This document shows positions 26,000-35,112 of a stretch of DNA of 64,000 nt, piece after piece. The stretch is from Paludibacter sp. (lineage in GTDB: Bacteria > Bacteroidota > Bacteroidia > Bacteroidales > Paludibacteraceae). The stretch's first letter is position 1. Every line of letters begins with the position of its first letter. The stretch spans positions 1 through 64,000 of the forward strand of contig JAFLKK010000008.1 of assembly GCA_019163375.1 (NCBI GenBank), read 5' to 3'. The notes beneath the pieces are model-generated. The model was not told where the DNA came from. It worked only from the letters and a program-made list of their open reading frames with translations, and did no database searches. The position numbers and the translations under genes are program-made.

Positions 26000-26060
26000 A
26001 CTTGTTTTGCAAGAGAATAATAATACCGAGTAGTAATGTATGTAGAAAATTCTTGTTCAT
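25998..26060 (-). CDS. leu operon leader peptide (Leu/Ile-rich), 20 residues
   Basis: ATG at 26058-26060, TAG at 25998-26000. The product contains LLLGIIILL: six Leu and three Ile among 20 residues. It starts about 15-20 nt after the expected transcription start and ends exactly at the antiterminator segment. This is the classic arrangement of amino-acid attenuation. The Ile codons fit the presence of a citramalate synthase gene in the operon. Confidence 0.88.
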   Translation of the reverse strand: MNKNFLHTLLLGIIILLQNK

Positions 26061-26081
26061 TGTTTCTTTTTTATTGCGCTG

Positions 26082-26112
26082 CAAAGATACAGCATTTTTT
26101 TAAACCCGCAAA
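26082..26112 (-). promoter_or_regulatory. Promoter of the leu operon
   Basis: Minus strand TTTG (26112-26109), a 19-bp spacer, then TATCTTTG (26089-26082): a full match to the Bacteroidota -33/-7 consensus. Confidence 0.85.
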
Positions 26113-26175
26113 TACGAAGTGAAAATAATTTGATTATTTTTCTATCAATTCAGCATAAAAAGAATAAAAAATACG

Positions 26176-26787
26176 CTATTTCAATATATTTATTGCTAAA
26201 ATAGCAGAAATATCTAACTGAATGCTTCCAAATTCATTCAAAGCATTAAACAAAGCTATCTTTTGAAAGTTCATTAGCTCCTCCAATTTTATATCTTTCG
26301 CAACCAATTTTCCTTCTTCAAGCAGTTGAGCACGAGTTACACCCTGTATTAATGGCGTAAGCGGCGTAACCCAATTCTCACCATCAAAGAGGGCGATATT
26401 ACAATAAGATGTATCAGTCAGCAAACCATTCTTAACCAGCAAAACATCATCGCAGTCACCTTTTAGAGCTGAAACTGCCTGGTAATCCGTCCTATCGGCC
26501 ATCTTATAGGGCAAAGAAGGAATATCGGTTTCTACAATTTTCAACGTGCTAATTACAGGATGAACATAAGAGTGAAACTCAATGAGCCGAATTTCGGAAT
26601 CGTAAATCACCCTGCATTTATATAAGCCGACGGTTGGAAAGCATGTTGCAGCTAATTTATCAGACAATGACGGAATAATTGCAGTTGGATAGAAGTCGGC
26701 CATTGCCCTTTCCAGTCGGGATTGGTGACGGGGAAGACGCATAAATTGTCCGTCGCACAGCTGTATAGTTTCAAGAAATTGGCACAT
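26176..26787 (-). CDS. pabC: Aminotransferase class IV (aminodeoxychorismate lyase-like)
   Basis: 203 residues. PLP fold type IV. A conserved Lys is expected near the N-terminal third (YKCRVIYD), and the domain shows ALKGDCDDVLLVKNGLLTDTSYCNIALFDGENWVTP, with the T-D-T-S-Y-C-N-I segment at the place of the usual E-x-x-x-x-N-I and TPLIQGVTRAQLLEEG. Shorter than the ~270-residue E. coli PabC, but this short form is usual beside pabB here. It overlaps the pabB stop by 17 bp, so translation is probably coupled. It would release 4-aminobenzoate for folate. Confidence 0.88.
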   Translation of the reverse strand: MCQFLETIQLCDGQFMRLPRHQSRLERAMADFYPTAIIPSLSDKLAATCFPTVGLYKCRVIYDSEIRLIEFHSYVHPVISTLKIVETDIPSLPYKMADRTDYQAVSALKGDCDDVLLVKNGLLTDTSYCNIALFDGENWVTPLTPLIQGVTRAQLLEEGKLVAKDIKLEELMNFQKIALFNALNEFGSIQLDISAILAINILK

Positions 26788-27754
26788 ATACCTTTTGAAT
26801 TAGTTCTTCATATTCTTTATTCAAATCGCTCTGAGATGTTATTCCACCACCGCTTTTAAAAATCAATTGCTCACCCTCTTGTTCGATAAAACGAATCATA
26901 ACTGCCGAATCGAGATTTTCTCCATCGAAACAGCCGCAAATACCAGTATAAAATCCACGCTCGTATCCTTCGGCCTGATCAATTATTTCCATCGTTTTGG
27001 GTTTAGGAGCACCGGTAATAGAACCTGCCGGAAGTAATGCAAACAAGATATCGCCCAAACGGGAATAAAAGTTTCCCGGCAATTGCCCTGAAATCTCCGA
27101 ACTTACCTGCAGTAAATCCTGTCGGTTGGTGGTCAGTTTTTCAACATATCTGTATCTTTTCACATCCACATTTTCAGCCACCAAACTTAAATCATTGCGT
27201 ATCAGGTCTACAATGGTAGCATGTTCGGCCTTTTCTTTTGGATCGTTCAAAATCATCTCAGCTGCATTCTCAATTGAAGCATCGATGGTTCCTTTCATTG
27301 GGAAAGAAGAAATGGTACGACCCTGAATGCGAACAAAGCTTTCGGGCGAAAGAACAACAAATTGATTCCTAAGCCATAATTTATATTTTGCCGACCCAAA
27401 TTGAAACAAATCAAGCAACGAAAGATTCGTTTGAACCTCAGTAGGCTGTGTAAGATTGGTGAGAAAGGAGTTTCCTTTGTGAATCTGGTCTACAACAAAG
27501 GCAAATTTGGGTTGATAGTCTTCCATTGAAATGGGGTTTACCGACCAATCAACAATTGCATCAATTTGTTTTTTAGCGGATTGTATCTCAAACCGTACAA
27601 ATTGAGGATTTAACTCATTCTGTTTTATTACATAACCACGCTCCGCTTTGTAGTCGATAATAAATAAAAAAGGTATTCGTGCAGCTGCTAACCGATTGAT
27701 TTGTTCGGCTATTTGGTGCTTATTGAGCAATGTGTATGGAAAGTCTTTTGTCAT
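26771..27754 (-). CDS. pabB: Aminodeoxychorismate synthase component I
   Basis: About 327 residues from the ATG at 27752-27754; an earlier in-frame ATG at 27802 lies upstream of the likely transcription start (-7 box TAACTTTG at 27788-27781), so the later one is chosen. Chorismate-binding domain: SFPMKGTIDASI, DLIRNDLSLVAENVDV, PAGSITGAPKPKTMEIIDQAEGYERGFYTGICGCFDG, FKSGGGITSQSDLNKEYEE. Converts chorismate with ammonia from a glutaminase subunit (not in the window) to 4-amino-4-deoxychorismate. Forms an operon with pabC. Confidence 0.93.
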   Translation of the reverse strand: MTKDFPYTLLNKHQIAEQINRLAAARIPFLFIIDYKAERGYVIKQNELNPQFVRFEIQSAKKQIDAIVDWSVNPISMEDYQPKFAFVVDQIHKGNSFLTNLTQPTEVQTNLSLLDLFQFGSAKYKLWLRNQFVVLSPESFVRIQGRTISSFPMKGTIDASIENAAEMILNDPKEKAEHATIVDLIRNDLSLVAENVDVKRYRYVEKLTTNRQDLLQVSSEISGQLPGNFYSRLGDILFALLPAGSITGAPKPKTMEIIDQAEGYERGFYTGICGCFDGENLDSAVMIRFIEQEGEQLIFKSGGGITSQSDLNKEYEELIQKVYVPIS

Positions 27755-27780
27755 CAGTTGTAATATAAACCCGGCGGGTA

Positions 27781-27788
27781 CAAAGTTA
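27781..27788 (-). promoter_or_regulatory. Candidate -7 box of pabB-pabC
   Basis: Minus strand TAACTTTG fits TAnnTTTG and decides for the later pabB start. No clear -33. Confidence 0.4.
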
Positions 27789-27919
27789 CGCAAAGTTTTC
27801 AAAATATCTGTTTTGCTAGCAATTCGTCACATTTTTAAGTGCTACGACTATGAATAGTAAAATGTCAAATTCAATTGAATATGTTCTGTATAAAACTGGG
27901 CATTGTAGAAAAGAATTTC

Positions 27920-27927
27920 TAATTTTG
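27920..27927 (+). promoter_or_regulatory. Candidate -7 box of the M49 peptidase gene
   Basis: TAATTTTG fits TAnnTTTG, 93 bp before the ATG. No clear -33. Confidence 0.35.
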
Positions 27928-28019
27928 TATGTAAATAAATTTTCTTAATCAACAATTTGATATAGAAATGGTTTTAGTGTAACACTTCAGGATTAATTCT
28001 GTAAATCAAAGTTTTAAAA

Positions 28020-30062
28020 ATGAAAAAAACAACCCTAATTTGTATGGCAAGTATGCTAATGGTCAGTGCTGCGACAAAAGCAAGCGCCCCTCCTGTTGAG
28101 AATTTCAAATATACGGTAGATAAATTTGCCGATATTGAGATTTTACGCTACCGCGTTCCCGATTTCGAGAAACTTAGTTTGAAACAAAAAGAATTGATTT
28201 ATTTTCTGAATCAAGCTGCATTAGAAGGTCGTGATATCCTTTACGACCAAAACAACAAGTACAATCTAACTATTCGTCGGACGCTGGAAGCCGTGTATGT
28301 GAATTACAAAGGCGATCGTAAATCGAAAGAGTTCAGCCAGCTAACAACCTATCTAAAGCGTATTTGGATGGGTAATGGCATTCATCACCATTATTCCGAA
28401 GATAAATTTATTCCGGAATTTAAAGCTCCATTTTTTGCAAAAGCTGTAAAAAGCATTGACGCTAAAAAACTACCGCTTGCTAAAGGTCAAACTGTAGATG
28501 CACTCATTAAAACCCTCACTCCTATCCTGTTTGATGCCAATATTTATCCAAAACGTACCAATCAGGCCGAAGGTGTGGACTTAATAAAAACATCAGCCAA
28601 TAATTATTATGGTGATGGCATCACTCAGGCTGAAGTAGAAGCATTTTATGCCAAAATGAAAGATCCTAACGATAACACACCAATTTCGTACGGATTGAAC
28701 AGCAAACTGGTAAAGGAAAATGGCGTTTTAGTGGAAAAAACCTATAAAGTAGGTGGCATGTACAGTGCGGCTATTAAACGTATTGTAGGTTGGTTGGAAA
28801 AAGCGGCTACCGTTGCAGAGAATCCAAAACAAAAAGACGTGATTACTTCGCTTATCGAATTTTACACAACCGGAAGTCTGAAAACTTACGATGAATATTC
28901 TATCAAATGGGTGGAAGATTTAGCTTCGCAAGTAGATTTTGTGAACGGCTTTACCGAAACGTATGGCGACCCGCTTGGCATGAAAGCCAGTTGGGAATCC
29001 ATTGTAAACTTCAAGAATATAGAAGCCACAAAACGTACTCAAATCATTAGCTCCAATGCACAATGGTTTGAAGATAATTCACCGGTTGACAAGCAATTCA
29101 AAAAAGAAACTGTCAAAGGTGTTTCTGCAAAAGTAATCACTGCAGCCATTTTAGCGGGCGACTGCTACCCCGCTACGCCAATTGGTGTAAACTTACCCAA
29201 TGCCAACTGGATTCGTCGCGATCATGGCTCTAAATCGGTTACTATCGAGAATATTACTGAGGCCTACGATCAGGCTTCGTTGGGAAATGGATTTGCCGAA
29301 GAATTTATGTGGAGCGATGTAGAGCGCCAACGCGCTAAAGATTTTGCCTCATTGACGAATAACCTTCATACCGATTTACACGAATGTTTGGGTCACGGCT
29401 CAGGCAAATTACTTCCCGGAGTTGATCCTGACGCATTAAAAGCCTACGGCTCAACCATAGAAGAAGCTCGTGCCGATTTGTTTGGATTGTACTACATGGG
29501 CGATTCTAAAATTGTAGAATTGGGATTATTGCCGGATAAAGAAGCTTACAAAGCGGAGTATTATCAATTTATTATGAATGGATTAATGACGCAACTCACA
29601 CGCATTCAACCCGGTAAAAATATTGAAGAAGCGCACATGCGTAATCGTCAATTAATTGCCAATTGGGTATACGAAAAAGGAAAGGCTGAAAAGGTAATTG
29701 AAATAGTACAACGCGATGGCGAAACGTTCATCGTTGTAAACGATTACTTGAAATTGCGCAACTTATTTGGACAATTGTTAGCAGAAATCCAACGCATTAG
29801 ATCTACCGGAGATTTCAATGGTGGAAAAGAGATCGTTGAAAATTACGGAGTTAAAGTAAACCAAGCCTTACACGCCGAAGTGCTGGATCGTTACAAAAAA
29901 TTAAATCTTGCACCCTATCGCGGCTTTGTAAACCCTGTTTATAAGTTGGTAAAGAATGAGAAAGGCGAAATAACAGATGTGACCATTACCTACAAAGAAG
30001 GGTATGCAGATCAACATTTGCGTTATTCGAAAGAGTATTCGTCCTTGCCATCTGTAAATTAA
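28020..30062 (+). CDS. Dipeptidyl peptidase III family (M49) metallopeptidase
   Basis: 680 residues. Signal peptide (MKKTTLICMASMLMVSAATKASA), so probably periplasmic. M49 zinc signature HECLGH at 454-459 and the third ligand region EEARAD at about 481-486. Removes dipeptides from oligopeptide N-termini, likely in peptide nutrition. The family is common in Bacteroidota. Monocistronic with a strong terminator. Confidence 0.93.
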   Translation: MKKTTLICMASMLMVSAATKASAPPVENFKYTVDKFADIEILRYRVPDFEKLSLKQKELIYFLNQAALEGRDILYDQNNKYNLTIRRTLEAVYVNYKGDRKSKEFSQLTTYLKRIWMGNGIHHHYSEDKFIPEFKAPFFAKAVKSIDAKKLPLAKGQTVDALIKTLTPILFDANIYPKRTNQAEGVDLIKTSANNYYGDGITQAEVEAFYAKMKDPNDNTPISYGLNSKLVKENGVLVEKTYKVGGMYSAAIKRIVGWLEKAATVAENPKQKDVITSLIEFYTTGSLKTYDEYSIKWVEDLASQVDFVNGFTETYGDPLGMKASWESIVNFKNIEATKRTQIISSNAQWFEDNSPVDKQFKKETVKGVSAKVITAAILAGDCYPATPIGVNLPNANWIRRDHGSKSVTIENITEAYDQASLGNGFAEEFMWSDVERQRAKDFASLTNNLHTDLHECLGHGSGKLLPGVDPDALKAYGSTIEEARADLFGLYYMGDSKIVELGLLPDKEAYKAEYYQFIMNGLMTQLTRIQPGKNIEEAHMRNRQLIANWVYEKGKAEKVIEIVQRDGETFIVVNDYLKLRNLFGQLLAEIQRIRSTGDFNGGKEIVENYGVKVNQALHAEVLDRYKKLNLAPYRGFVNPVYKLVKNEKGEITDVTITYKEGYADQHLRYSKEYSSLPSVN

Positions 30063-30095
30063 AACAACTGAACTTCCGAAAGGAGTATTTATAAA

Positions 30096-30131
30096 CGAGG
30101 CTGCCATGAAAATACATGGCAGCCTCGTTTT
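30096..30131 (+). terminator. Terminator of the M49 peptidase gene (bidirectional type)
   Basis: CGAGGCTGCCATG and CATGGCAGCCTCG, a perfect 13-bp stem with a 6-nt loop, then TTTTATTTTA on the plus strand. T-rich on the minus strand as well, so it can serve coaE. Confidence 0.95.
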
Positions 30132-30153
30132 ATTTTATCAATAGCCTAGACAT

Positions 30154-30765
30154 CTATACGTTGTCAGCTTCTAAACTTTTTAAAAGTTGTTCTAACATTT
30201 TATTCATCTTCGCAACCAAAGGTTGACAATCATCCGAATGGATAACAAAGTCGGCATTTGCAATTTTCTTATCATCAGCCATTTGATGCGACATTCTGGC
30301 CTTAACCTGCTCCTCGGTAACTTTATCCCGCTTCACCACTCTGGCAATTCGAATATTCTCAGAAGCTGTCATAACTATTACTTTATCAACCATTTTATTA
30401 AAGCCACTCTCAAATAAAATAGCCGATTCCATAAATAATAAGTTTTCAGCACTGTGCTTCTGAATCCAATTCATGAAGTCGGTATGTACCACCGGATGAA
30501 CAATTGCATTCAGCTTGGCCAGAAGTTCCGGTTTACCAAAAACCAATTGTGCCAGTACCGGACGGTTCAAACCCCGATCGTTATAAATATCCTCTCCAAA
30601 TAGTTCAGTAAGCTGGTCCTGTATTTCCGGATGTTCATTTTGCAATCGTCGGGCTTCCAAATCCGAATCATAGACCGAATATCCGATTTCACGTAGTCGC
30701 TCCGAAAGTGTTGATTTTCCACTCCCAATGCCACCGGTTATTCCTATGATTATTGGAGTTTTCAT
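30154..30765 (-). CDS. coaE: Dephospho-CoA kinase
   Basis: 203 residues. Last step of coenzyme A synthesis. P-loop GGIGSGKST (about 11-19), the DSD motif with SVYDSDLEARRL (aspartate binding the acceptor), HPVVHTDFMNWI and RDKVTEEQVKARMSHQMADDKKIANADFVI. Full length. Downstream of the Wzi-like gene by 67 bp; possibly transcribed with the end of the glycan locus. Confidence 0.96.
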   Translation of the reverse strand: MKTPIIIGITGGIGSGKSTLSERLREIGYSVYDSDLEARRLQNEHPEIQDQLTELFGEDIYNDRGLNRPVLAQLVFGKPELLAKLNAIVHPVVHTDFMNWIQKHSAENLLFMESAILFESGFNKMVDKVIVMTASENIRIARVVKRDKVTEEQVKARMSHQMADDKKIANADFVIHSDDCQPLVAKMNKMLEQLLKSLEADNV

Positions 30766-30801
30766 TTTTTATTTTCCACAGTTTTTTTGTTACTACTTTC
30801 C

Positions 30802-30833
30802 AGTTACCAATTACCAATTACTAGTTACTAATT
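30802..30833. repeat. Heptanucleotide array (GTTACCA/ATTACTA)
   Basis: GTTACCA, ATTACCA, ATTACTA, GTTACTA, ATTC. It touches the stop codon of the Wzi-like gene (30833-30835). Confidence 0.7.
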
Positions 30834-32548
30834 CAAAATCCAATACTAAAACCAACCGTAATAGTTGTATTCTTACCTTGAAGATAGGCCGGTGTAAACA
30901 TATCTAAATAGCCTTGTGCTGTTTCGCGTACTTCACCATCAATAGGTGTTGAGTCTAAGTCATACCCTCGAATATCACTATACGTAACATTAATCAAAGC
31001 GTAGGCATTACTAAAAACCTCATATTGAGCATTAAATCCAATTGTTTTATTGCTCCACGTAATTTCGCCCAATGCCGGTTGACTAATAATCTTAGAAATA
31101 GCATCCGCACGATTTTCATTTCGGCGCAAATACTCATATTCATTTCCATGTTTTGCATCCATAAACGACAAGTTCAAATCAAGTCCACGAATCGGTTTAT
31201 AACGCAATGCAAGGTACATTTCCTGCGAATTGTCACCCAAATAATTTCCAAGATTATAGCTGTTCGACGCCCAAGTCAACACAGGAATAGAGTGCTTATA
31301 GTTTATAATATTCGAACGGGTAAACTCACCTATTACAGATAAATTTTGAATCGGGAAATTACTCAGATTAGCTCCTACCTTTATCGAAACAGGGTTTTTT
31401 TCCACACTACCCGGTTTGAAACGTGCAAAATTTATTTCATCGGCATATACAGAGGTAAACAAATGCAAATGCTTAATGTTGCGCGAACTTACATTAAAAA
31501 ATACCTGCGAGTTTTGATTCTCTACCCCCAATCCTTTGGTCATACTATGATCCATGGATTTATAAAATGCAAATGGCAGTAAATAAGCCGCTTGTACGTT
31601 ATTTTCGGCATACACAATTGAATTCCCCACCGATACATTTAAATGTTTAACCGGAGTAAACGTGAATATATTGGCCGCAAGAAATTTATTAGCCGGACGA
31701 TAATGTATCGTGGTACCATTTTCAAGATAGTAATGACTCGAATCGGCAACATTAGACACCAACCAGCCGTGAATATACTGCATTTCGAACCATTTGGTAG
31801 GTTTTAAATGTAACGTGAGCATTGGAAACGATGGTGCACGGCCCGAAAGAATATTCGATCCATGGTAATTATCGCCCCAAACAACATTATCCTTTACCAA
31901 CCCTACCGATCCCCAGTTCCATGCGTATTTTATTCCACCACGTGAATCGCTGTAATCACCTCCGCCACTGGATTCTTTATACTCATAGCCCGGGAAGTCA
32001 TTCAAATAACCCGGGCGAGCCAATAACTGTCCCTGAATAGAAATATCGCGAAGGCTTCCATAAACGCTCAGGTGTTTGCCCATCATTGCCTGAAATTCAG
32101 CACCAAACCAACGTTTAGTAATGTTACCGTTGGAATTACGAGTAATGTGCATTCCCAGTAAAGGAGTTATTCTTGCCCTGAATATACTATCTTTATAATG
32201 AAAAGCCGGTGGTATAATTGTCAGTGTTGAAGTTTCCTTATCGACCAGATTTAACTTGGTTTCGGGTAATATATTTTGCTCTAAAGCAAATTCATTAAGG
32301 AAGAAATTCAAGTCATCGTTCTGACGTCTATTGAGTTGCTCATTATTGGTTAGAGCCTGCAATAATTTTTCGGCAATGAACTGGCGCGAATAAGGTTTCA
32401 CAGTCGAATTGAGTTCAATTACTCCTTCGCTGGCCAATTCGTCCAGGTAATCATAAATTCGGGTATAAGAAATATGTTCAGGAATATCCTGTGAAAAGAT
32501 GTTTGAAATAGCAAAAGCACAAAACAACAATAGTATAATTTTTCTCAT
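30833..32548 (-). CDS. Wzi-type capsule assembly outer membrane protein
   Basis: 571 residues. Signal peptide (MRKIILLLFCAFAISNIFSQ). An N-terminal helical part (YDYLDELASEGVIELNSTVKPYSRQFIAEKLLQAL) is followed by a long stretch of alternating beta strands with aromatic girdles, as in the Wzi family beta-barrel that anchors or exports capsule. The C-terminal aromatic residue (GF) fits outer membrane proteins. Located at the downstream end of the glycan locus, which supports a surface polysaccharide role. Confidence 0.82.
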   Translation of the reverse strand: MRKIILLLFCAFAISNIFSQDIPEHISYTRIYDYLDELASEGVIELNSTVKPYSRQFIAEKLLQALTNNEQLNRRQNDDLNFFLNEFALEQNILPETKLNLVDKETSTLTIIPPAFHYKDSIFRARITPLLGMHITRNSNGNITKRWFGAEFQAMMGKHLSVYGSLRDISIQGQLLARPGYLNDFPGYEYKESSGGGDYSDSRGGIKYAWNWGSVGLVKDNVVWGDNYHGSNILSGRAPSFPMLTLHLKPTKWFEMQYIHGWLVSNVADSSHYYLENGTTIHYRPANKFLAANIFTFTPVKHLNVSVGNSIVYAENNVQAAYLLPFAFYKSMDHSMTKGLGVENQNSQVFFNVSSRNIKHLHLFTSVYADEINFARFKPGSVEKNPVSIKVGANLSNFPIQNLSVIGEFTRSNIINYKHSIPVLTWASNSYNLGNYLGDNSQEMYLALRYKPIRGLDLNLSFMDAKHGNEYEYLRRNENRADAISKIISQPALGEITWSNKTIGFNAQYEVFSNAYALINVTYSDIRGYDLDSTPIDGEVRETAQGYLDMFTPAYLQGKNTTITVGFSIGF

Positions 32549-32622
32549 AATAAATTGGTTTCATGAAGATTAAACATAACAATATCTAGTATAAAATAAA
32601 TTAAGTAATTCCAAATTTCCCC

Positions 32623-34143
32623 CTACGCACTTCTGGCTTTTTTAATCAATATGTTTTGTAATATCAGAAAGAAATACCGCAGATCGGTAATAAAAGTTCC
32701 GTGTTTTTCGCAGGCATTCAGGTATTTCAATTCTGATTCTTGTATTTCGGACAATGTATTGGGCATATCGGCATAAAATGGGGGAAGCAAACCGGGTTTG
32801 TATGCGATCCTTTTTTCCTGTAATTCCTTGTCGTACAAATTGAAATATTGAACACTCAAGGGGCGCACACCCACCAATTTCATATCGCCATTCATCAAAT
32901 TATAAATAGTAGGTAGTTCGTCAATCCAAAACCGCCTCATAATTCTACCTATAGTAGTCACTCTGAAATCTTTATAAAATTTTCCACCATCCTTTAAGCT
33001 ATTACGCTCATATATGTACGCCTGCAAAAATTCGGAATAGGGATGCATGGTTCGCATTTTATAAACATCGAAAGGCTCTCCGTTTTTCCCATAGCGATGC
33101 AAACGAATGAGTGGCCCGTAGGTTTTATTCATTACTATTTCAGGTTGCTTCACTCTCTTTGCAAAAACATATGTCAAATGACCTACTTTTTTCTCACGAA
33201 GCACTTTAAAACCGCAACTGTATATTCTACCTAACACCTCAGCCTTCGACAAAACCCTATTTCGTCCACCTGTAAAATAAAAGTACAACCACTGCGAAAG
33301 GAATATCTTGGGAATGATCCGCTTAACAACAAAATTAAATACATAGAAAATATAATTAAACCCTTTGTTGTACCTGTTCAGCACTTCTTTTTTATAAGTA
33401 CTTTTCGATTCGTAACAACAAATAAAAACACCATCGTCCGGTAACTTTTCGTTAGCAATCGAAAGCATTTTATTAATACCGAGAATATTATTCAGTTTTT
33501 CGAGTTGAATAATGGTAGAATACTGATAATGCGGTTGAAACTTTAGCACCAAAGGGTCGGTTGTAGCATACACATAGGTATTTCCATCGGCCAGGGGAAG
33601 GTTCTCGTTTAAAAATTGAAAGACTCGCTTACCGGAGTGATCCTGAATAGTAGCACATAAGTCTATCCAGCTTTCCTTATCAAGTGGCACAGCTTCTTTA
33701 GCCCTTGCATTCACACGACTTTCTTCCGACATCACCACAACATCCTTATACTCAACGGCAAAGCGATATGCAGAATAGATATTCAATGCTGCGTAATTAA
33801 TCGCAAAAACGACAATCGAAACGGCAAATAAAACGTATTCCGAAAACTGATTATTGAAGTACAGCTGAATGAGTGCCAAATAAAATAACGACACTACCAC
33901 GGATGTTCCAACCAGTTTTAAGGCCGTTACGAAAAAGCCCTGTCGTTTTAATGGTCTGTATCGCTGAAATAAATACGAGCATAAAATCCAGGTAATCACG
34001 TAAAAAAGGGATGGCAGGGAGTATTTTGTGAAAGGAGTATTCGTTGTCAAAGGAAACCATTTCAACACCACAAAAAAACTAAACGAGAGTAGAAGGACAT
34101 CTACAATCACGGTGATGATAGTCGGTTTGTGAAATATTTTCAT
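32623..34143 (-). CDS. Polyprenyl-phosphate sugar-1-phosphate transferase (initiating enzyme)
   Basis: 506 residues. The first 140 residues hold four to five membrane helices, then a soluble middle part, then the bacterial sugar transferase domain at about 330-500: RLHRYGKNGEPFDVYKMRTMHPYSE, RVTTIGRIMRRFWIDELPTIYNLMNGDMKLVGVRPLS, and KPGLLPP. The family moves a hexose-1-phosphate to undecaprenyl phosphate, starting O-unit or capsule repeat synthesis. The window separates it from the Wzi-like gene by 74 bp. Likely commits the locus products to lipid-linked assembly. Confidence 0.9.
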   Translation of the reverse strand: MKIFHKPTIITVIVDVLLLSFSFFVVLKWFPLTTNTPFTKYSLPSLFYVITWILCSYLFQRYRPLKRQGFFVTALKLVGTSVVVSLFYLALIQLYFNNQFSEYVLFAVSIVVFAINYAALNIYSAYRFAVEYKDVVVMSEESRVNARAKEAVPLDKESWIDLCATIQDHSGKRVFQFLNENLPLADGNTYVYATTDPLVLKFQPHYQYSTIIQLEKLNNILGINKMLSIANEKLPDDGVFICCYESKSTYKKEVLNRYNKGFNYIFYVFNFVVKRIIPKIFLSQWLYFYFTGGRNRVLSKAEVLGRIYSCGFKVLREKKVGHLTYVFAKRVKQPEIVMNKTYGPLIRLHRYGKNGEPFDVYKMRTMHPYSEFLQAYIYERNSLKDGGKFYKDFRVTTIGRIMRRFWIDELPTIYNLMNGDMKLVGVRPLSVQYFNLYDKELQEKRIAYKPGLLPPFYADMPNTLSEIQESELKYLNACEKHGTFITDLRYFFLILQNILIKKARSA

Positions 34144-34162
34144 TGAAATATATGTGTTTATG

Positions 34163-34170
34163 CAAAAGTA
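34163..34170 (-). promoter_or_regulatory. Candidate -7 box of the sugar transferase gene
   Basis: Minus strand TACTTTTG fits TAnnTTTG, 19 bp before the ATG. No clear -33. Confidence 0.35.
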
Positions 34171-34222
34171 ATACGAATAAATCGAAATATCAACACTATT
34201 TCACAATTTGTGTAAAAAACGT

Positions 34223-35110
34223 TTATTGTCTCACTACAAGCATTTTCTTTATGCTGTTCTTTATATTTTGAAATATTAATTCATGCAACCAAGAGAGCGG
34301 TTTATCAGTCCATCTCTGGGGATGCGTAGTAATCATCATCCCATTTTCAATTGGTTTATTATTGATATATTCTATGAAATCATAAGTCGAGTGAATTGTC
34401 TTCTTTTTTGAACTAATAACTGATAACTCATTTTTGAGCTTGTGATGGAGTATTTCGACATTCCGAGAATCGGAAGATTCCGATTTTTCGGGACTGATGA
34501 CTGATGACTGATGACTGATGACTGATTTATCTCTCACATTGTACTTTCCACCGTCCCACATACGTGCAGTATCAGTGAAGTAGACAATGTCGCCATTCAG
34601 AGCCGCCGGCGAAGATAAAAAATCGAGATAAGGTTCACCCAGCACTCCCAACTCCCTGTAGTCATTCAACTTCCACAAATCGCGGTTATCAAACTTCGAA
34701 GTCGGACTGCCGTGCATACAAATAGTCTTAACCGGATAAAACTGTCGAAAATAGGCCAATTGAGTTTTAAAATGGTCGAATGCTTTGTCCATATCACCGT
34801 TGAATAACGATACATCTTCGTAATGATAGCCTATTTCATGTCCGAGAGCTGCAATAGCCCGTATTATCTCGGGTTGGTTACTTTGTGGCACTATCCGAAA
34901 ATAGTAGGTAGCGCGAATGCCCATCTCTGCCTCTATTGTAGCCGTCACTAACGATCGTCCGGCTTTTAAATCAACATCATGACGCAATAGTACATACCGC
35001 CCCGCTACTTTTCCTTGGCACCACTCCTCGAAGGTATGAAAAGCATAATCCGATTGCTGAAGTGCACTCAGCAATTGACGGTAAGCAGATAGGGTAAAGT
35101 CGACAGACAT
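34223..35110 (-). CDS. Polysaccharide deacetylase-like protein with repeat-derived insert
   Basis: 295 residues. The N-terminal RHDVDLKAGRSL, GHEIGYHYED and MHGSP are motifs of the NodB-like deacetylase fold (metal-binding D and H residues). Residues about 194-233 (HQSSVISPEKSE...LSVISS) are encoded by heptanucleotide arrays (34411-34431, 34492-34526) and a hairpin (34461-34493) and look foreign; the frame resumes with IHSTYDFIEYINNKP. Likely works on a cell-surface glycan. Whether the protein still works is unknown. Confidence 0.78.
   Translation of the reverse strand: MSVDFTLSAYRQLLSALQQSDYAFHTFEEWCQGKVAGRYVLLRHDVDLKAGRSLVTATIEAEMGIRATYYFRIVPQSNQPEIIRAIAALGHEIGYHYEDVSLFNGDMDKAFDHFKTQLAYFRQFYPVKTICMHGSPTSKFDNRDLWKLNDYRELGVLGEPYLDFLSSPAALNGDIVYFTDTARMWDGGKYNVRDKSVISHQSSVISPEKSESSDSRNVEILHHKLKNELSVISSKKKTIHSTYDFIEYINNKPIENGMMITTHPQRWTDKPLSWLHELIFQNIKNSIKKMLVVRQ
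34411..34431. repeat. Heptanucleotide array (AACTNAT x3) inside a coding region
   Basis: AACTAAT, AACTGAT, AACTCAT. Part of the insert in the deacetylase-like gene. Confidence 0.75.
34461..34493. repeat. REP-like hairpin inside a coding region
   Basis: TTCCGA...TCGGGA ends with an inner AATCGGAA/TTCCGATT palindrome. Between the two heptanucleotide arrays of the same insert. Confidence 0.75.
34492..34526. repeat. Heptanucleotide array (GACTGAT x5) inside a coding region
   Basis: Five perfect GACTGAT units in the deacetylase-like gene. Confidence 0.9.
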
Positions 35111-35112
35111 TT

